NCBI GenBank assembly: GCA_018136815.1
Contig: CM030933.1
Span: 4,442,597-4,506,596, forward strand
Source: Isochrysis galbana
Lineage: Eukaryota; Haptophyta; Isochrysidales; Isochrysidaceae
Reading direction: 5' to 3'
Length of the DNA: 64,000 bases
Shown: piece after piece, positions 33,120 to 44,277 of the stretch
Layout of the letters: each line of letters starts with the position of its first letter
How positions within the stretch are numbered: the stretch's first letter is position 1
The notes under the pieces: generated by a model
What the model was told of the DNA's origin: nothing
The model's database searches: none
The model's input: the letters and a program-made list of their open reading frames with translations, nothing else
Position numbers and translations under genes: made by a program

Positions 33120-33345
33120 CCGCGGGGGGGGAGGGGAGGGGGGGGGGGGGGGGGGGGGAGGGGGGCGGGGGGGGAGGGGGGGGGAGGCGACGCGCTAAGC
33201 TCAGAGAGGGGGAGTCGAGAGGGCCGAGGGGGGGCGGCGGGGGCGGGGGGGGGGGGGGGTCTCGTCAATTCCTTCCCGTCCGTCTCCTCTCGCGCGCCCT
33301 CACGTGCGGAGGAAGAGAGAGAGGGGGGAAGAAGAGACAAGAGAC

Positions 33346-33376
<31 letters not shown>

Positions 33377-33500
33377 CGAAGAGAGAGAGAGAAAAGAGAG
33401 GGGGAGGGGAGGAGCTGAGTGAAAACGACGCGATCCAGAGAGAAAGAGAGAGAAAAAGAGAGACGGAAGAGAGAGGAAGAGAGGGGGGAGAGGGGGTCCC
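33120..33500. repeat. Poly-G/GA low-complexity region 5' of the TLC-like gene
   Basis: G-runs at 33124-33190 and 33230-33260, then GAGAGA and GAAGAGAG repeats to 33500. Antisense Ser/Leu-rich frames here are repeat artefacts. It probably includes the promoter and 5' UTR of the gene starting at 33570. Confidence 0.75.
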
Positions 33501-33569
33501 TTCCCTCTCGCGCTGAGCTCCCACTGCCTGCTCCCTTCCGCCCGGCCTCGATCTGCACAGCTAGGAGAG

Positions 33570-34644
33570 ATGGCGGTTGTGCTCAACGCGACCGGCCTCA
33601 CTCACGACTATCTGTCGCCCCTCGCGATGAAAGAGACCTTCGGGCAATACAGACATGCGGTCGGCTGCGTCGCAGCATTTCGTACGCTGCCCTGCCTGCC
33701 TTCGGAAAGGGAAAGGGAAAGGGCAAGGGCAGGAGGAGACTGGCGGGTGACAAGGGAAGTCAAGGAGCTCTGGCGATGGGTGGGGCGGGAGGGGCGGCTG
33801 AAGAGTGGCCGTCCCCAAGGGAGGGAGGGAGGCTGCCAGGGGCACGGGCGAGTTGACTCGCTACCAGCTGAATGCAATCCTATCTGGGAAGGGGGGTAAG
33901 CTGGACAATGGAAGCGGAGGCCGCTCAAGAAGGGAGATATTGTCTGAGATCCAGCGCTTGGAGCCCCATTCCCGCCATGTTCTCACAAAGTGTTCCTGCT
34001 GTGACTTTGCAGTGGCACTGATCGTGCTGGACGTTGTCATTGCGCGCAACACAAAAGCCAGGTGGATGGCACTGCACACCCTTGCAAATGCGGCGGTGTG
34101 TCTCTTTTCTTGGCCAGAGGTGTCTCGTGCAGCTGAAGACCCCCTGAATTCGTGCTCGGGTCCTGCACCCACGTACGTGCCTGCTTACATCATCTGTGCG
34201 GTCCATTTTTACCATTTGGTTGGTGGCTTCAAGCTGACACTTGATGACTGGGTGCACCACTGCGTCTTCGTGACCTACATCGGGGCAGCATGCTTCGCTT
34301 TTGAGGAGTCAGGACCACTCGTCAATCTAATCGCATTCTTCATGTGCGGGCTACCAGGAGGCCTGGATTATATGATGCTCGTGCTTGTAAAGCACGGTGT
34401 ACTCACCTCGCAGACCGAAAAGTCGTGGAATTCGCGGATCAATGTGTGGCTGCGCTCACCAGGGTTGTTGCTTGCCGCCTATTGCATGTTCGTCGCCACG
34501 CGTAGTGGGCCAACCCACACACCATGCGCACAGCATCCCATCAAGACGGCCATTAATGCAATGTTGATCTTCAGCAATGCACAATATTACATGCAGAAGG
34601 TCACTGGCAACACGTACCGCAAAGTCCAGGCATTTAATTCATGA
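33570..34644 (+). CDS. TLC (TRAM/LAG1/CLN8)-like multi-pass membrane protein
   Basis: Exon 1 is 33570-33681 and exon 2 is 34013-34644 (C|TG rebuilds Leu), giving 247 residues. Splicing joins HAVGCVAAF to LALIVLDVVI and so completes the first membrane helix, which supports the intron. Further hydrophobic segments: LHTLANAAVCLF, VPAYIICAVHFYHLV, HHCVFVTYIGAACFAF, LIAFFMCGLPGGLDYMMLVLV and GLLLAAYCMFV. The HFYHLVGGFKLTLDDWVHH block, with paired His and Asp-Asp-Trp, fits the TLC core, whose members act in lipid sensing or ceramide synthesis. There is no Lag1 ceramide-synthase motif. A longer frame without splicing begins at 33805 but lacks helix 1, so I reject it. Confidence 0.6.
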
Positions 34645-34972
34645 CTCTCTGGCCATGCATCTGTTTGAAGGTGTTGCATTTATGCAAACCAATGTATCAA
34701 TCTCGCTGTCGGCGACTGCTGGTTAGGTGCACAGGTTTGAGAAGGAAACAAAGCGGAGAGGTGCCAGTATGAAATAACTTAGCAAGTGGTGAAACCAGCT
34801 AGCAACACGGGTTTGAGTGTGTGTGCGTGACCCAGAAGGGAAGAAGCCATGAGTATTGGTAATGCATCATGAGTGAAACGTGCAATGCTCGTGCAAGCTA
34901 CAGCTACTTGCTAGGAGCCGAATTTCCATCGTTCGTCGTGAATCAGAACGTCCTCCTTTCTGTTGAGTCCAG

Positions 34973-35345
34973 GCAACTAAGTTTATACTTGGTCGCCAGG
35001 GAGCGCGCCGGCGCTCCCCTCCTCTCCTTCGGGCCCCCCGCAGAGGGCGGCCACCCAGTCCCTATGGGCCTGTTGCAGTCGAAGCGACCGCGTCCGCCAT
35101 CGGAGGCCGAGCAGGTGTGTGCGACTCCGGTCGCAGCCCGCGGCCCGTGGCCTCGGCCACACCCAACAAGGCAGACATGCTGCCCCCCCCCCATGGGGGG
35201 ATGCAGTCTGCAGACACCACCACACCAACGTCCAGCCTGTGCTATGTGCTACTGCCACCTGCCACATCCTCCATGGGCATGCCTTATGGCAGAGGCCCCT
35301 CCCACCCTGGTGACGGCCACGCTGCAGCGGTATCCATTTTGTGAG
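34973..35345 (+). repeat. MERA-type arm, long copy
   Basis: AACTAAGTTTATACTTGGTCGCC, then the exon-like frame ERAGAPLLSFGPPAEG..., SKRPRPPSEAEQ and GAGCAG|GTGTGTG. Here the ATG is mutated to AGG. The intron-like continuation (GCGACTCCGGTCGC, GGCCCGTGGCC, CACACCCAACAAGGCAG) matches 25740-25830 and, inverted, 10640-10880, so homology extends beyond the exon. Confidence 0.7.
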
Positions 35346-36119
35346 CGGTGACTCGAACGGCCTGCTCGTGGCGCCCCCGGTCGCGGGTTGAAGTTGGGCA
35401 CTCTGGGCGCGTCTTGCGTCTTGGTCTTGGTCTTGGGGCGTGACGACGTCGCATCACCGGGGGCCGCAAGCGCAAGCGGCCGATTTCGACGTGGTGCAAA
35501 TTTGAAATAGCGTCGAAAATGTGCATATTTCGCATTAGATTCTGCCTAGTATACTATTTGCAAGTAGCATACCCGAAGATCCTGTGATAAAACCTCAATC
35601 TTGACTTGGTGACTTGGTGAATTTTCACTCTTACAACTTAAAAACCCTGTTCCTGTTCGACCGCCCTATCCCTATAAGACTGCCCACAGAAAGAAGCAGG
35701 GCGGAGATGAATGAAACTGCCGCCCACAGAAGGGGAGGAAAGAATTAAAAAATGCAGCATTGAGAAAAAACGACTGCCCACAGAAAAAAGGGCGGAGAAG
35801 AATAAGACGGCCCAGAGAAAGAAGAACAAAAAAACATGCAGCACCCAGCCTTCCCGCGTGGTCCCCCACCGCAGTACTACCTGGGCTCGACCCTGCTTAA
35901 GTGCGCTGTTCGGATGGGAAGCGGTGACCCAGGGTGAAATGGCCGCATGTGATCGTGCAGGAGAAGGATCAATATATAGTCTATACAGTGTCACCTGCCC
36001 CATTCCCGTTCCCCACTCTCCTATTCTTCTTTTCCCCCTCTGTCCACTGTCTTGTAAAGTCAATACTGAGTCAATGCCTCTCTTCTTCGTATATTCGAAG
36101 GAGAATGGTATGCTTGATA
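35346..36119. other. Intergenic with short direct repeats, no gene seen
   Basis: CTGCCCACAGAAA-type units at about 35680, 35727, 35772 and (weaker) 35810 give an imperfect ~50-base tandem array. Otherwise no feature recognised. Confidence 0.5.
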
Positions 36120-36250
36120 CTTGTGGAGCATTTTGTTGGCTAGCGTACCTAGCCACATACACCGGACGAGCCACACACCAACCACTACTCCATACGAAGG
36201 CTACGGTCCCTCAGCACTAGAGTTCAACCAGTACAAAAAGAAAACTCTTA
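36120..36250 (+). repeat. Dispersed repeat, copy 2 (pair at 7.94 kb)
   Basis: TTGTTGGCTAGCG, CCTAGCCACATACACCGGA, CACCAACC and CGGTCCCTCAGCACTAG in the same order as at 7940-8085. About 300 bases upstream of the oxygenase gene. Confidence 0.7.
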
Positions 36251-36521
36251 CAACTTCTCCCCTCTCCAAGTGACATGGTTCTCAAGAGTTTTCACACTTG
36301 ACACTTGGAGTCAAGAGACCGACCGACTGGACGACCGGACCCGCCCGGCGCGCGGCCGTCGCCCCGCCGCCGACGCCACCTCGCCCTCCGTCGCCCACCA
36401 CCCACGCCCTCCCCCCAGCGCTCTCTCGAGCCCCGCGCCACCCCCCTCCTCCTTTACTTTGCCCTGCCCTTTCCACGCCGACGCGTGGTGGCTTGTATAG
36501 CTCGTCTACTGACAGCGCTAG

Positions 36522-38109
36522 ATGGAGCAGGTGGCATGCGTCGACATCGAGCCCTTCCTGCGCGAGCCTGCGGGCGCGCTCGACGCGTGCCGGCGGCTTG
36601 CAGCGTCGCTCGAACAGACGGGCATCGTTATCCTTTATGACCCGCGAGTCTCACAGGTGGGCCGGCGCTCCACATCAACACCACACACACACACACACAC
36701 AGACACACACACACACACACTCACACACACACACATGATTGTCGCACTCTCGCTCGTGGATGGCAGGCGGACTCCGCGGCCTTCCTCGATCTTCTGGAGG
36801 ACTACTTTGCTCAAGACGACTCGCTCAAGCTAGTAGACGAGCGTCCCGAGCTGCATTATCAAGTGGGTACGACTCCAGAGGGCGTCGAGGTGCCGATCTG
36901 CAGCTGGTCAGTTGACTGCAAGACGCAGATTGAAGCGATGCCAGAAGAGCATCGGCCGAGCCAGGTGGAAGGGGCCGACCCGAAGTGGCGCTTCTTCTGG
37001 CGGATTGGCGAGCGCCCGACCGACGTGATCTTTGAAGACCTCAACGCACCGCCCGTCGTACCCGCCGCGTTTCCTCAGTGGACAGATACCATGAATGGAT
37101 GGGGACACAAGATGTTGCAGGTGCTGACCGTGCATGTCGCCCAGTCAGTTCGGTTGGGCCAGCAAAGCTTGATCACCAAGCACGAGATGTTTCGCGGCTT
37201 TAAAAAGAGCTGCCATCGTGATTTGGGCTGTATGAAGAGGAAAGGAGAGCACGGCCTAGGTGCCAGCGAAATATTACGATTTGGCCCACCCTCACACCAT
37301 GGGCCGACTTTGTATGTCACAGGCGGTCACAACGTGCGCTGAGATGGCGGCAATCGGATGGGGTCTCCGCCGGGACGCCATCTCCGGCCTCATGGTGCAA
37401 GGGCCTCATCTACTTGCTCCCACGGCCTCGGACCTCACCAAGCATAACAAGGTGGGAGGTGCTCGTACCAGTTGGTTCCTCTTGCTCGCCTATAGGCGAG
37501 GACCATCTGCACTCAAAGATATCGCCATTGCATCCCGTAGGTTGGAAAGCCTCTCGCTGGTTGGCACAATGACCTCAATCTTTTAACCATCCATGGCAGC
37601 TCACGATATCCTGGACTATATGCTTGGCTTCGTGACGGTTCTAGGGTTGCGGTAAAGATCCCCAAGGGAGCGTTGCTTGTCCAGGCGGGACAGCAAATCG
37701 AGTATTTGACTGCAGGTGCTGTGAAGGTGAGGCAGCTGGACAATAGTCTCCCTCGTTGGTGCCTGAGAAGGGCTCTTTTGTGCTTTTCGAACGGGCATGT
37801 TTGACCGACCCCATGCGACACTTTCCTCAATCGCAGGCGGGTATGCACGAGGTAATTGTGACAAAAGAGGCTGTCGATCGCGCTGTCAGCGCTGTGGCTG
37901 CCGGTCGGCCTGGCTGGCGCATCTCGTCAACTCTCTTTGCGCACGTTGCCTCAAACCAGATATTGGCACCTCTGCCGCCTTTCGATCAACGTGAGGATGC
38001 TGCCGCCTATCCCCCGATGTCCGCGGGAGACCAGGTGATGGCGGTGCTCCGGCAGATCAAGTTGTGCAAACCCGCGAGGGACTCCATCCAAAAGCGAGCT
38101 GCGGTTTGA
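36522..38109 (+). CDS. 2-oxoglutarate/Fe(II)-dependent oxygenase (isopenicillin-N-synthase-like fold)
   Basis: Exons 36522-36656, 36767-37120, 37323-37451, 37541-37726 and 37837-38109, all phase 0, giving 358 residues. The N-terminal LEQTGIVILYDPRV resembles the DIOX_N region. The iron site is His215-x-Asp217 (GWHNDLNLLTIHG) and distal His272 (AGMHEV). Arg296-x-Ser298 (GWRISSTLF) should bind 2-oxoglutarate. The SRYPGLYAWLRDG and VKIPKGALLVQAGQQIEYLT segments are typical of a group in fungi, oomycetes and algae of unknown substrate. The acceptor of exon 4 (CCGTAG|GTTGGAAAG) is needed to bring the HxD motif into frame. Intron 1 contains a CA microsatellite at 36684-36736. Confidence 0.88.
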
Positions 38110-38289
38110 TGGTTAGATTTCGGCGACTATCCTAGCATTGTCTCAGCACTATGGGAGACACTGCACGGGATGTGATAGTGTGTTGCGGGTAGGAGGGGTT
38201 GACAAACCACGTTAGGATCGCCAAGGGTGTCCTCCCTCCCCCTCTAGCCACACCCACACATACCTCCTCCGAAGATACTCGCCCCTTGC

Positions 38290-38715
38290 TTGGGCACGCC
38301 TATGGGAATCCCTTCACCTTCACACTAATAACGTGATTCACAATATAGCTACAGAGACGGCGCTTTCACCGTACCCTACACCAAAGCGGAATGTGCATCG
38401 TATCTAGAACACCTCACCCGAGGATTCACACACGAGGGGCGCAAGATTCAAAAGGAAGAATTTTTAAAATCGTGGGCCACCGTTGTTGAGCACGCAACCC
38501 ACGTACTCAAACTTAGAGGAGCAACGACCCGATGCCGCCGCAGAATGCGAACGGACACCCCCCGAGCTCCGGGGGGGGGGGGGGGGGGGGCGCACCAAAC
38601 AATCGACGACTTTATGGAGTTCCCATTAGCCGACGAATACTCCATACAGAAAGGCAAGATCCCCCACTCCCCCTAGACAAATTCACAGTCGCTCAGACAT
38701 CGCACAAAGGATAAC
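38290..38715 (+). mobile_element. LINE fragment (same family as 18.4 and 40.3 kb)
   Basis: Frames read LWESLHLHTNNVIHN, then YRDGAFTVPYTKAECASYLE and EEFLKSWATVVEHAT, then PLADEYSIQKGKIP after a poly-G run at 38572-38590 that breaks the frame. Each block aligns to the copies at 18.8-19.4 and 40.3-40.8 kb. A stop follows and the copy is truncated. Confidence 0.7.
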
Positions 38716-38739
38716 CCTACGAACAAACAACTATCAGTA

Positions 38740-38984
38740 AACTGATAGGGTCATGGAGCGCGCGCCGCTCCCCTCCTCCCCTGCCGCCACCCCCGCCGCG
38801 CCGGCCGAACGGGCCGCGACCACGGCCGCGCCACAGAAGCGCGCGCGAGGACCACCCAAGCCTGAACAGGTGAGCACGAGCCACGGCCCGTGCCGCCTCC
38901 CGCAAGCCCCACACCACCAAGGCCAGCATGGCCACCATGGCCACACAGACAAGCCACCCCCTCCAGCCGCCAGCAACCAAAAAA
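38740..38984 (+). repeat. Diverged MERA-type arm
   Basis: CAACTATCAGTAAACTGATAG, then ATGGAGCGCGC and a frame MERAPLPSSPAATPAAP..., KRARGPPKPEQ, ending at GAACAG|GTGAGCA. The layout (start codon, Pro/Ala-rich body, basic cluster, EQ, splice donor) matches the other arms, although the sequence has diverged. A family A repeat follows directly. Confidence 0.55.
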
Positions 38985-39738
38985 AAAACCTTTTAATATT
39001 CTTACCGCACTCGCGGCGAATGGAACCACTACCCACTACAAGTAGCACGTAGCATACTCTCTACACCCCCATTCCCCGGCCCTTCTCCCCCCGCCATCAG
39101 GCGGCTCCCCCCGTACACTACTAGGGGGATTGGGGTGGAGGGCTTAGATATGGTCCGGTGGCCCGCGCCACCCCCCGGTGATCTCTCCCCCCCTTCCTCC
39201 TGTGTCTCCGAGTGGGCGGCCCACTCTGTCTCGTCTTATCCTGTAAACAGGCGCGAGACTTACCGATTTTCCGGTGGGCGGAGCTCTCGCTCGCGCCCAC
39301 CCCCTTTTCCGCGCTCTCTCTCCCCTCTCCTGCGGCACGCGCGATGGCGCGCCTGCGGCAGGCCTCCAGCTGCCCTCTGGCGGCCCCTGGAGGCTCCTGG
39401 AGGCCAGCTCAGGGGGCAGAGGAGGCTGGGGCTGGGCCCTGGCCTCCCCTGCCTCTCCCTCGCTGGCGCTCCCGAGCCTCTGGGGCCCCCAGTCTGCACC
39501 TGTCTGCCTGTCGACCAGGGGGGAGGGGGGGTTGGAGCAATGGGCTGGTCACGAGGGGCCAGGATGGGCGAATGGGGCGAGCCTGTGGGGAAGAGAGTGG
39601 GTCAGTAGGGCAGTGGCCTCCTGGCAAGCCATCAGGCATGCCAGGAGGATGGGTGGTTCCTCCCCCATGGCAGGGGAGGAGTGGAGAGAGGGGGGGGCTC
39701 GTGCCCCCCCATGGGTCAACCAAGTATAAACTTAGTTG
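38985..39738 (+). repeat. ~0.75-kb non-autonomous repeat (family A), copy 3
   Basis: Nearly identical to 27430-28185, including both ends, the CTTAGATATGGTCCGGTGG block and the terminal hairpin before CAAGTATAAACTTAGTTG. The differences are single substitutions and run-length changes, implying recent activity. Confidence 0.85.
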
Positions 39739-40254
39739 CCAGCCGCCAGCAACCAGCCCCAAAGTGGGTCTGGGAGCCGACAGCACTCCTCCCATAGGGA
39801 AAGCCCTCGGGCTGGGCCCCTACAAAGTCGCGGCTCAGGCCTCGTGCGCAAGCACGAGACCCTGACCCGACAAGACAACCCATCACACCCAGTGTGGGCC
39901 TGAGCTCTGTAAGCATCACTGTATGCACTGAGCACAGGCCCAAGGGCCGTACATCCGGCGCGGCCTACAAGCCTGTCACGAATGGGCCACCAGGCCTCAC
40001 CCCCACCCTCTCCAAGCGAGAAGGAACCAGCAGGTCGAGGGTGCACCCCTTGACAGGAACTGCACAACACTCAACAGCCCCAGGGGACAACAACAAGATA
40101 CAACACACAGCCCTCATGGGCGCACGCGCGCATACGAAAACGACACGACAGCGCTGCAACGCAGCACGCCACAGTCATCCCAATCACCCTTGCAGCACTA
40201 ACCAACCCTTCCACAACACCGCACAGGTCGCACTCAACATGGAGGACTCCCAAG
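39739..40254. other. Intergenic, no gene seen
   Basis: Between the repeat and the LINE fragment. No reading frame of note; possibly LINE 5' remnant, since the following frame begins without a clear border. Confidence 0.4.
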
Positions 40255-41529
40255 AAATGGAGCCCCCTGAATAACGCATACTCGGACGGAACCGGCACAG
40301 CTTTCACAAGGGCGGAATGCGAACATTGCTTCCCTAGTAACGACACATATGCGAAATTTGGAGGTGAGTACATACATAAAGAAAAATTCTTAGATTCCTG
40401 GCAACAAATAGTAGACTACGCTGACACCACTAAACTCGCCACCTTTAACCCGGCCCCCCCAAAAGGGGAGAGCGAGAGGTTAGACGACAAACACGAAACA
40501 CAAAAGGAACCCCCCCTCGACATAAGGATTAGTAAAAGAGGGGAATACTACCTCCTACAACGCGGCACGTGGTACGAAGTCGAACTGTCGTACCTGGGCA
40601 CTCCGATAATAGGCAAACCAACAACCGCCCCGGCAGACCTAGACAAATACCCCCCGACCAGGTGGGGAGAAGGATACAAAGGCAACAGGCCGACAGACTT
40701 CCCGCTCCCAGAGGAATACTCCATAGACGGAAAGACACCACTCGACAAAACACAAGTAAGCCACATAACCGCCGCGCTCCAAAGGCTAGAACCCAAACCA
40801 CGCCAACAAAACGGCCCCGCCAGATGGGGCGAAAGACTACCGGTCGACTCGGACACATGGAAACACTTGGCCCGGATCTACGCGTCCCCGCTAATCACTC
40901 CCAGAGACCTATACATGCACTACAAACACATAACACACCGTAGAATAGGCACGTACAACCGTTTCCCGGGACGGGACCCCACCTGCCGCCTCTGTGCGCA
41001 AGATGATGAATCGTCCGTCCATATAGGGACGTGCCCAGCGCTAGATAGCGTGTTCGACACGATACACTACCTCACGGACGTTTCGCCGGCCGACAGCCCC
41101 GGGACCAAAACGAAAGCCGAGAAAGCCGTAGAAAGACTCTTCCTACTACCGAACTCTTCACCGTCACCCGCTAGGGAGACCCTGTACCTATTGGCTTGGA
41201 GATACATACTCACCGACTTCTATCGAATACACTACGACAACGTCAAATTTAACAGCGATCACGTCGTTAGAAGGATGCTCGAGAGATACACCACGTTGTG
41301 CAAAGCGGCGCTCTACGGAAACAACACAGACGCTTCGAGAAGAGCCAAAGCAGACATGGGCCGCCAGCCCAAGAAACGCATAGATGTCAACGAATTCCGT
41401 CCAATTTTTGAAACAAACGACGACAACGATTTAGTTCCAAGTAGTAAACTCGTAGCGGTACTAGAGCGCCTCAACATAAAACACATAATACACCAGCAAA
41501 ACAACAACGGACCCAGCGACCGGGGATAA
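40255..41529 (+). mobile_element. LINE 3' half with intact C-terminal frame
   Basis: An open frame begins near 40255 (WSPLNNAYSDGTGTAFTRAE) and, with the last 220 codons uninterrupted from 40867, runs to the stop at 41527-41529. Landmarks: EEYSIDGKTPLDKTQVSHI, ARIYASPLITPRDLYMHYKH, a C-terminal zinc knuckle CRLCAQDDESSVHIGTCP (CxxC...HxxxxC, as in many non-LTR RT C-termini), LYLLAWRYILTDFYRIHYDN, and MGRQPKKRIDVNEFRP near the end. The RT core itself is not here but at 44579-45300, on the other strand. This is the best-preserved C-terminal part of the family. Confidence 0.8.
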
Positions 41530-42485
41530 CAATAGGCGATATGCCTCCTTGGGAGGAACCCGATGGGGAAGGCCGAAAGGCCCGGCCCCCACACTGGGTT
41601 GAGACAGACCCGAGACAGACGAATACAAATGCAAGAAGCCTGCCCCTCCCCTCCCCCAAGCGCTAGGCCCAAAGTAGTGTACATGGGCCGACCCCCCAAA
41701 ACCGAAGAAAAAGGAACGAGGGGGGGAGCGGGCGGGGGTGCAGTGGTAGAGGTATAGGCGATGGCGACGGTAGCGGGAGCGCGGGAGAGAGCGCGTCACT
41801 AGTAGCTTAGCGGGCATCTTCACAAGAATGTTTTTTTTTAACCCTACGAACAGAACGCAGAAACGCCCCACAGCCGGCGAGAGATGCATATGGATCAAAA
41901 GACAAGACCGAGAAGGAACGTTCTTCATGCTAGCAGGGTGGGACCAAATGAACGCTTCTCGTCTTAGGGGGAGGATGTGAAGGCCAGCGTCCGGATCCGG
42001 CATTCGTGATTCGTGTGTTTGAAACAAAAAAAGGATGGGGGTCAAACAAACAAAAAAAGAATATGGTACGTGAGGCCAGCGCGTGCGCCGCCGTCTTGCC
42101 CGGCGCGCAAGGCTTAGGGTGGTGCCGGGGGCGGCCGCGGGGCTGACTTGGAGGAGTGAAGGGGGGGGGGGGGACTATTAATAATTGATAATTCAATTGG
42201 CAATTGGTGGCTACGGAAGGTCACGACCTCCTCCCGAATCTTCAAGAGTTTTTATCAGCAAAGACAGGACATAAAAATAAAAGCAAGAGAAAGCAACATT
42301 AGAGCAAAAGGAAGCACCACAAGAACAGAGTTCGCCCTGTGCGAGACCGCGTCGTCGCAGCACACACCCGCAGCCTAAGTACCCAAGGTCGCCATAATTT
42401 CGCAACCGGTTGTCAGCCATCGCATGTGCGTGCAAAGCGCAGCTATGGCTAAGCAGAAGCAAAGCCAGAGCCCACGTGAGCAAAT
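41530..42485. other. LINE 3' flank and intergenic; one coding-like fragment
   Basis: Contains a T-run at 41831-41839. A frame at about 41842-41979 without a Met is protein-like (RCIWIKRQDREGTFFMLAGW, then NASRLRGRM, stop). It shares AACCCTACGAACA with 38712 next to the 38.3-kb LINE fragment, so it may be another LINE piece. G-run at 42161-42172. No other gene seen. Confidence 0.4.
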
Positions 42486-42489
42486 CTGC

Positions 42490-43530
42490 TCACATGCGTT
42501 TCCACACTCGATGTGCACGATGATTCCCACACGATATGTCCTCAAGGATGGTGTGCTTATTGCTAAGTGTGCGCTGTGAGACCATTGGTAAGTGCCCATG
42601 TGTAGCATACCCAACCACTATGAACGTTGTGAACGGCCCGTGCTTCCCAGCCTCCCAGGTTGCACTTATCCTGGATCTCCCAACCAGCGGCGCCCTGTGT
42701 TCACTGATGACGCCGTCGGGCACAATCGACATGGTATACGAGGGCCCCAGGCCGGCTACCACCTTCAGAGTGATTTTGCCAGTGCTCACATCATACGAAA
42801 TGTGGTGCAATATTCCCAATCGAGGGTCGGCACCATAGTCGATGGTGCGAGCGACCATTCGACCGACTGTGCCGCAACCGTGATTTCTGAGCACCTCGTC
42901 CATCTCACCTTCACATGCAGTGCAAGCCCATGTCCCAGCGAGATCACCTGGGCTCCACTGTTGCAACGACAAGCACAAGGAGGCTCTCGAAGCCACACGA
43001 GTCGAGTCCGTGCTACTATCATCGACAAGCATGGTCCTTCCCATTGGGTGTGCAAATCCACATTCGCCAGGCCACCTGCACTTGCCGGCACATCCATATC
43101 CAGCGGTGCCCACAATACTCGTGCTCCCGATCTCAGCAGAGGTTTTGCAGGCCTTGCACAGAGGCCTTAAGAAGTGTTGACTGCAGACGCTTGCGCCGCA
43201 CCGCCGGCAGTGATGGCGGCGCGCCTGGACAAAGAAGAGGCGGCCACAGTCATCAGCCTGACAGCTGCGCGCTCGCTCGAAGGCGACCGGCCGCTCTAGC
43301 TCGGCCAGTCTCTGGCGCAGAGTGTGTGCCTGGTCGAGAGCCGCTCTCTGCCTCTCAGCCGCCGCCTCCAGCTGCTCGCATGCGGCCTCTAGCCGCGACT
43401 CGAGCGCGTGCAGCCTGTAATCGAGAGAAGAGTTGGCGCGCTCGGGCGTCAGCCACGTCAGGCAGTTCCGCCGGCCGCTGCTCGCCGGCGTGGCGCCGGA
43501 GGGTGTCGAAGGCCCCCACGAGTCCGCCAT
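42490..43530 (-). CDS. FYVE zinc-finger protein with lipid-binding-protein-like C-terminus
   Basis: Single open frame, 346 residues. Residues ~35-80 form an Ala/Glu/Leu/Arg coiled coil. A FYVE-type finger follows (RSCQADDCGRLF, ARRHHCRRCGASVC, RPLCKAC). The RRHHCRRCG block is the PI3P-binding signature, which predicts endosomal membrane binding. The VC-SQHF segment lacks the usual sixth zinc-ligand cysteine (VCxxC), so the second zinc site may be altered. The C-terminal ~150 residues (DLAGTWACTACEGEMDEVLR, LGILHHISYDVSTGKITLKV, SATWEAGKHGPFTTFIVVGY) have the opening and beta-strand rhythm of intracellular lipid-binding (FABP-like) proteins; this is tentative. An unrecognised in-frame intron between the two domains is possible. 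Confidence 0.65.
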   Translation of the reverse strand: MADSWGPSTPSGATPASSGRRNCLTWLTPERANSSLDYRLHALESRLEAACEQLEAAAERQRAALDQAHTLRQRLAELERPVAFERARSCQADDCGRLFFVQARRHHCRRCGASVCSQHFLRPLCKACKTSAEIGSTSIVGTAGYGCAGKCRWPGECGFAHPMGRTMLVDDSSTDSTRVASRASLCLSLQQWSPGDLAGTWACTACEGEMDEVLRNHGCGTVGRMVARTIDYGADPRLGILHHISYDVSTGKITLKVVAGLGPSYTMSIVPDGVISEHRAPLVGRSRISATWEAGKHGPFTTFIVVGYATHGHLPMVSQRTLSNKHTILEDISCGNHRAHRVWKRM

Positions 43531-43734
43531 GTAGGGAAGAGAAGGGGGACGCGAAAAGATGTAAGAAAATAAGAGGAGAAGAGAATACTTTAGAGGGAAG
43601 AACAGAAGAGGGAGGACGGACGGACGGCGAGAAGTTGGGCTGCCAAGAAGATCTGGAGAAGAAGCGGTGGGGTGAGGAGAGCGAACAGCGTACCTAGAAG
43701 CTAGAAGAACTCAAGTACTCTACTCTATTCGAGG

Positions 43735-43905
43735 GTGGAAGATCCTTTTTTTGAGGATCGAAAGGCGGTCGGGGGAAAAAGAGCGAGCCCAAGATAGAGC
43801 GCCCGCCGCCGCCACGGAGACAGACAGCCGCCAGAGAACGAGCGAGCTACAACCAGTAGTACACACAGCACACTGAATGAAGCATATGTTACCCCCCAGG
43901 AGCCA
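43735..43905. other. Upstream region of FYVE gene
   Basis: Purine-rich, no gene seen. The GC-palindrome block begins at about 43891. Confidence 0.4.
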
Positions 43906-43909
43906 ACGC

Positions 43910-44277
43910 CCCCCGATAGCTATCGGGGGGAAATTTTTTCCCGATCGCCAACAGCCCCCCCGAGAGCTACCGGGGGACCGAGAAACTTAATGTTAATATT
44001 TTACTTGACGAGATCAAAATCAAAATGACCGATATTTAATTTAACTTGAATTTTTGGTTAGATTTTTTAATTTTACTATTTTTATATTACGTGCCCCCGA
44101 TAGCTATCGGGGGGAAATTTTTTCCCGATCGCCAACAGCCCCCCCGAGAGCTACCGGGGGACCGAGAAACTTAATGTTAATATTTTACTTGACGAGATCA
44201 AAATCAAAATGACCGATATTTAATTTAACTTGAATTTTTGGTTAGATTTTTTAATTTTACTATTTTTATATTACGTC
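43910..44277 (+). repeat. 184-base tandem duplication with GC palindromes in AT-rich DNA
   Basis: 43910-44093 and 44094-44277 are identical by eye. Each unit contains the perfect palindrome CCCCCGATAGCTATCGGGGG, a CCGAGAGCTACCGGGGG partner, and ~110 bases of very AT-rich sequence (ATGTTAATATTTTACTTGAC and following). The composition is unlike any neighbour and resembles organelle DNA with GC clusters. Confidence 0.9.

Noticed and set aside
33805-34644. Unspliced 279-codon model for the TLC-like gene
   Set aside because: Its first ~70 codons are GGA-rich intron sequence; splicing 33681 to 34013 completes the first membrane helix.
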